A DNA stretch of 7,423 nt, from assembly GCA_016934355.1 (NCBI GenBank), contig JAFGTA010000213.1, forward strand, positions 1 to 7,423. Reading direction: 5' to 3'. This DNA is from Candidatus Bathyarchaeota archaeon. GTDB lineage: Archaea > Thermoproteota > Bathyarchaeia > TCS64. The notes beneath the pieces were generated by a model. It saw only the letters and a program-made list of their open reading frames with translations. It did not search any database and was not told the DNA's origin. Positions 5,678 through 7,423 of the stretch are shown in pieces. Within the stretch, counting starts at the first letter, position 1. Each line of letters begins with the position of its first letter. The position numbers and the translations under genes are program-made.

Positions 5678-5690
5678 CTGGAAGCGCCAG
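5678..5690 (-). terminator. Possible 3'-end hairpin of the sugar-nucleotide operon
   Basis: CTGG and CCAG arms (four pairs, five-base loop) begin two bases after the stop codon at 5693. On the minus strand they are followed by a T-rich stretch (CATCTTTATTAT) that overlaps the next gene's TATA box. Archaeal termination depends mainly on T-rich tracts, so the T-rich part may matter more than the weak stem. Confidence 0.2.
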
Positions 5691-5692
5691 GT

Positions 5693-6961
5693 TCAGCGTG
5701 GCCGCTCCTCTAGCCGGGGCAGCTTGTAGACGATGACGCCTGCCTTGACGTCCCTCTGCACCGTGAGGCCGGGCGCTATCCACGCGCCGCTGCCAATGAC
5801 GACGCCGGGGTGGATGCTCACATTGACGCCCGTCTGCACGTCGCTGCCCATGATGGCGCCCAGCTTCCGGCGGCCGCTGCTCATCCTCACGCCCTTGACG
5901 GTGACCTCGATGTCCGACTTGTCGAAGCGCAGGTTAGCCGTCAATGTCCCCGCGCCCAGGTTACAGCCGCTGCCGATGACGCTGTCGCCGATGTAGCTGA
6001 GGTGGGCTGCGTGGGTGCCGTCCATTATGACGCTGTTCTTGACCTCGCACGCGTTGCCTATGCGCACGTTCCTCCCGAGGCATGTGCTGGGCCGTATGTA
6101 GCAGTTGGGGCCCACGTCGCTGCCCTCTCCGAATACCGCGGGGCCTTCCACGTAGGCGCCTGAGCGGACTCTCGCCCCCTCCTTCACCCAGACGGGGCCG
6201 TGCAGGTGGGCGCCGTCCTCCACTATACCGTCGACCCTCGTCTCCATGCCCTTCATGGCTCGCCTGTTTGCCTCCAGCAGCATCCAGGGTAGCCCGATGT
6301 CCAGCCAGTCTCCGGCGAACATCTCGTGCATCCTCAGGGTCCTGCCGTCGTCTATCATCATCTGCAACGTGTCTGTGATCTCGTACTCGCCTCTTGCACT
6401 CTTCGCCGTCTTGCCGATGTACGTGAAGACGTTGGATGAGAACACGTAGGCGCCGACGTTAGCCATGTTGCTGGGCTCCTTGCCCTTAGGAGGCTTCTCG
6501 ACGACCCCCGTGACGAGGTCCCCGTAGAGCTTGAAGGCGCCGTACTGGCTGGGGTCGTCGACCCTGAGCCCGGTGAGGGTGGCCTCCCCCTCGGTGTGAG
6601 CCTCCCTCAGCTTCTTGAGGGCGCCCTCCTCGAAGTAGTGGTCGCCGTAGAGCCCCATGAAGCATTCGCCGCCCACCCAGTCATCAGCGGCCTTGAACGC
6701 GTCGGCGGTGCCCATGGGCTCCTTCTGGGTAACGTAGCTGATGTCGACGCCGAAACGTTCACCATCACCGAAGTAGTCCTTGATCATGTCCTCAAGATAG
6801 TTGGTCACCAGCAGGATGTCCCGTACCCCCGCCTCCCTGACCCTCATTATATGCCACTCTAGGAGCGGCCTCCCCCCCACGAGCAGCAGCGGCTTGGGGC
6901 AGCTGTCCGTGAGAGGCCAGAGCCTCGTCCCCTTCCCCGCCGCCAGTATGACTGCCTTCAC
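5693..6961 (-). CDS. glmU: Bifunctional sugar-1-phosphate nucleotidylyltransferase / amino-sugar acetyltransferase (archaeal GlmU type)
   Basis: Residues 1 to about 235 are a nucleotidyltransferase domain: LAAGKGTRLWPLTDSCPKP (6-24) is the nucleotide-binding loop with Lys23, and PMGTADA (83-89), GDHYF (106-110, metal Asp107) and VVEKP (153-157) follow. Residues about 245-410 are a left-handed beta-helix of hexapeptide repeats, as in acetyltransferases. His320, Tyr323 and Asn343 have the spacing of residues I recall as important for acetyl transfer in Sulfolobus tokodaii ST0452. The expected role is to acetylate glucosamine-1-phosphate (perhaps also galactosamine-1-phosphate) with acetyl-CoA and couple it to UTP, giving UDP-GlcNAc. 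The ST0452 type also accepts glucose-1-phosphate with dTTP. Length 422 is close to the archaeal norm. The start is GTG, with AGGTGA six bases upstream, and it overlaps the upstream stop as GTGA. The symbol is by analogy, since bacterial GlmU differs in domain detail. Confidence 0.9.
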   Translation of the reverse strand: MKAVILAAGKGTRLWPLTDSCPKPLLLVGGRPLLEWHIMRVREAGVRDILLVTNYLEDMIKDYFGDGERFGVDISYVTQKEPMGTADAFKAADDWVGGECFMGLYGDHYFEEGALKKLREAHTEGEATLTGLRVDDPSQYGAFKLYGDLVTGVVEKPPKGKEPSNMANVGAYVFSSNVFTYIGKTAKSARGEYEITDTLQMMIDDGRTLRMHEMFAGDWLDIGLPWMLLEANRRAMKGMETRVDGIVEDGAHLHGPVWVKEGARVRSGAYVEGPAVFGEGSDVGPNCYIRPSTCLGRNVRIGNACEVKNSVIMDGTHAAHLSYIGDSVIGSGCNLGAGTLTANLRFDKSDIEVTVKGVRMSSGRRKLGAIMGSDVQTGVNVSIHPGVVIGSGAWIAPGLTVQRDVKAGVIVYKLPRLEERPR

Positions 6962-7423
6962 TTCAAATCACCTAACACACCTTTAACCAGTGCCTGAGCC
7001 CCCTCCATGAGGGCTCTAGCGTCCTTCTCAGTCCTACCCTCCACGGTGACCCTTATGAGGGGCTCGGTGCCGGACGGCCTGATGAGGGCCCACCCCTCCT
7101 CCAGCTGGAGACGGACGCCGTCCACAGCGCTGACCTCCGTGACGCCGCGGAGCTTTTCGCCGTATCTCTCCGAGACCGCCTTCATCGCCACCGCCTTCAG
7201 CCCGTTGGGGCACTCCAGCTTGGCCCTGCCGATGGGGTACATGGGCGCCTGAGCCGCGAACTCCTCCAGAGACATCCCTGTCTCCCCGAGGGCCTCAAGC
7301 AGCTTGACCGCCGCTAGAATGCCGTCGGGGCACATGTGTACGTCAGGCATCACCCAGGCGCCGACGGGCTCACCGCCGAAGACGGCTCCGTGCTCGGCCA
7401 TAGCCTCTGTGATGTAGGCGTCG
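6958..7423 (-). CDS. glmM: Phosphoglucosamine/phosphomannomutase, C-terminal part (cut by window edge)
   Basis: The reading frame is open to the window edge, so the ATG at 7401 is internal and only about 154 C-terminal residues are seen. The sequence FGGEPVGAWVMPDVHMCPDGILAAVKLLE is the domain 3 sugar-specificity loop in the archaeal form (GGEP plus G-W rather than GGEQSGH). RPSGTEPLIRVTVEG is the domain 4 phosphate-binding loop. This is an alpha-D-phosphohexomutase, which interconverts hexose(amine) 6- and 1-phosphates through a phosphoserine; the catalytic serine and metal loop lie outside the window. Its coding region overlaps the start of the nucleotidylyltransferase/acetyltransferase by four bases. 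That favours a glucosamine-phosphate role feeding UDP-GlcNAc synthesis. Phosphomannomutase activity is the main alternative, since archaeal members often accept both substrates. The symbol is context-based. Confidence 0.85.
   Translation of the reverse strand, partial: DAYITEAMAEHGAVFGGEPVGAWVMPDVHMCPDGILAAVKLLEALGETGMSLEEFAAQAPMYPIGRAKLECPNGLKAVAMKAVSERYGEKLRGVTEVSAVDGVRLQLEEGWALIRPSGTEPLIRVTVEGRTEKDARALMEGAQALVKGVLGDLK
6968..6973 (-). promoter_or_regulatory. Shine-Dalgarno site AGGTGA for the internal operon gene
   Basis: On the minus strand AGGTGA ends six bases before the GTG start at 6961. It is complementary to the conserved UCACCU near the 3' end of archaeal 16S rRNA. It lies inside the last codons of the upstream mutase gene. 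It decides the GTG start and supports translation of this gene from the shared mRNA, unlike the leaderless-looking starts elsewhere in the window. Confidence 0.6.

Overview
The window looks archaeal. TATA-like boxes lie about 25-30 bases before the start codons of several genes with no Shine-Dalgarno sequence, which suggests leaderless mRNAs. The gene set is also archaeal in flavour: a bifunctional sugar-1-phosphate nucleotidylyltransferase/acetyltransferase of the Sulfolobus type, an archaeal-type phosphohexomutase, a DUF2095-like protein, a PPC-domain protein and two UbiA-family prenyltransferases. The lineage cannot be fixed by reading alone. A thermophilic TACK-type archaeon (for example Caldiarchaeum-like or Bathyarchaeia) is a plausible guess, not a result. 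Base composition is GC-rich, highest in the sugar-nucleotide genes at the right end.

Layout, left to right. (1) 1-161, minus: start of a PPC/DUF296 protein cut by the window edge. (2) 251-472, plus: a 73-residue protein with a C-x5-C-x-C/His cluster, divergent from the PPC gene. (3) 583-1011, minus: a stand-alone two-CBS-domain protein. (4) 1160-2311, minus: a cytoplasmic-looking M23-like (LytM) protein with an extra N-terminal domain and an atypical zinc site. (5) 2395-3294, minus, and 3355-4251, plus: two different UbiA-family prenyltransferases diverging from a 60-base promoter region. (6) 4294-5193, minus: a ten-helix EamA/DMT transporter. (7) 5323-5640, minus: a DUF2095-like small protein. 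(8) 5693-6961 and 6958-7423, minus: a two-gene operon with a GTGA overlap, encoding the nucleotidylyltransferase/acetyltransferase and the C-terminal part of a phosphoglucosamine/phosphomannomutase.

Functionally, the right-end operon most likely makes an activated amino sugar such as UDP-GlcNAc from a hexose(amine) phosphate for glycans. The UbiA pair joins prenyl chains to acceptors for quinones, lipids or tetrapyrroles. The remaining genes look like single transcription units with their own promoters. I found no rRNA, tRNA, CRISPR array, insertion sequence or complete novel system. The items most worth a second look are the archaeal M23-like protein, the small Cys/His protein, the paired UbiA genes and the contrast between leaderless and Shine-Dalgarno starts.
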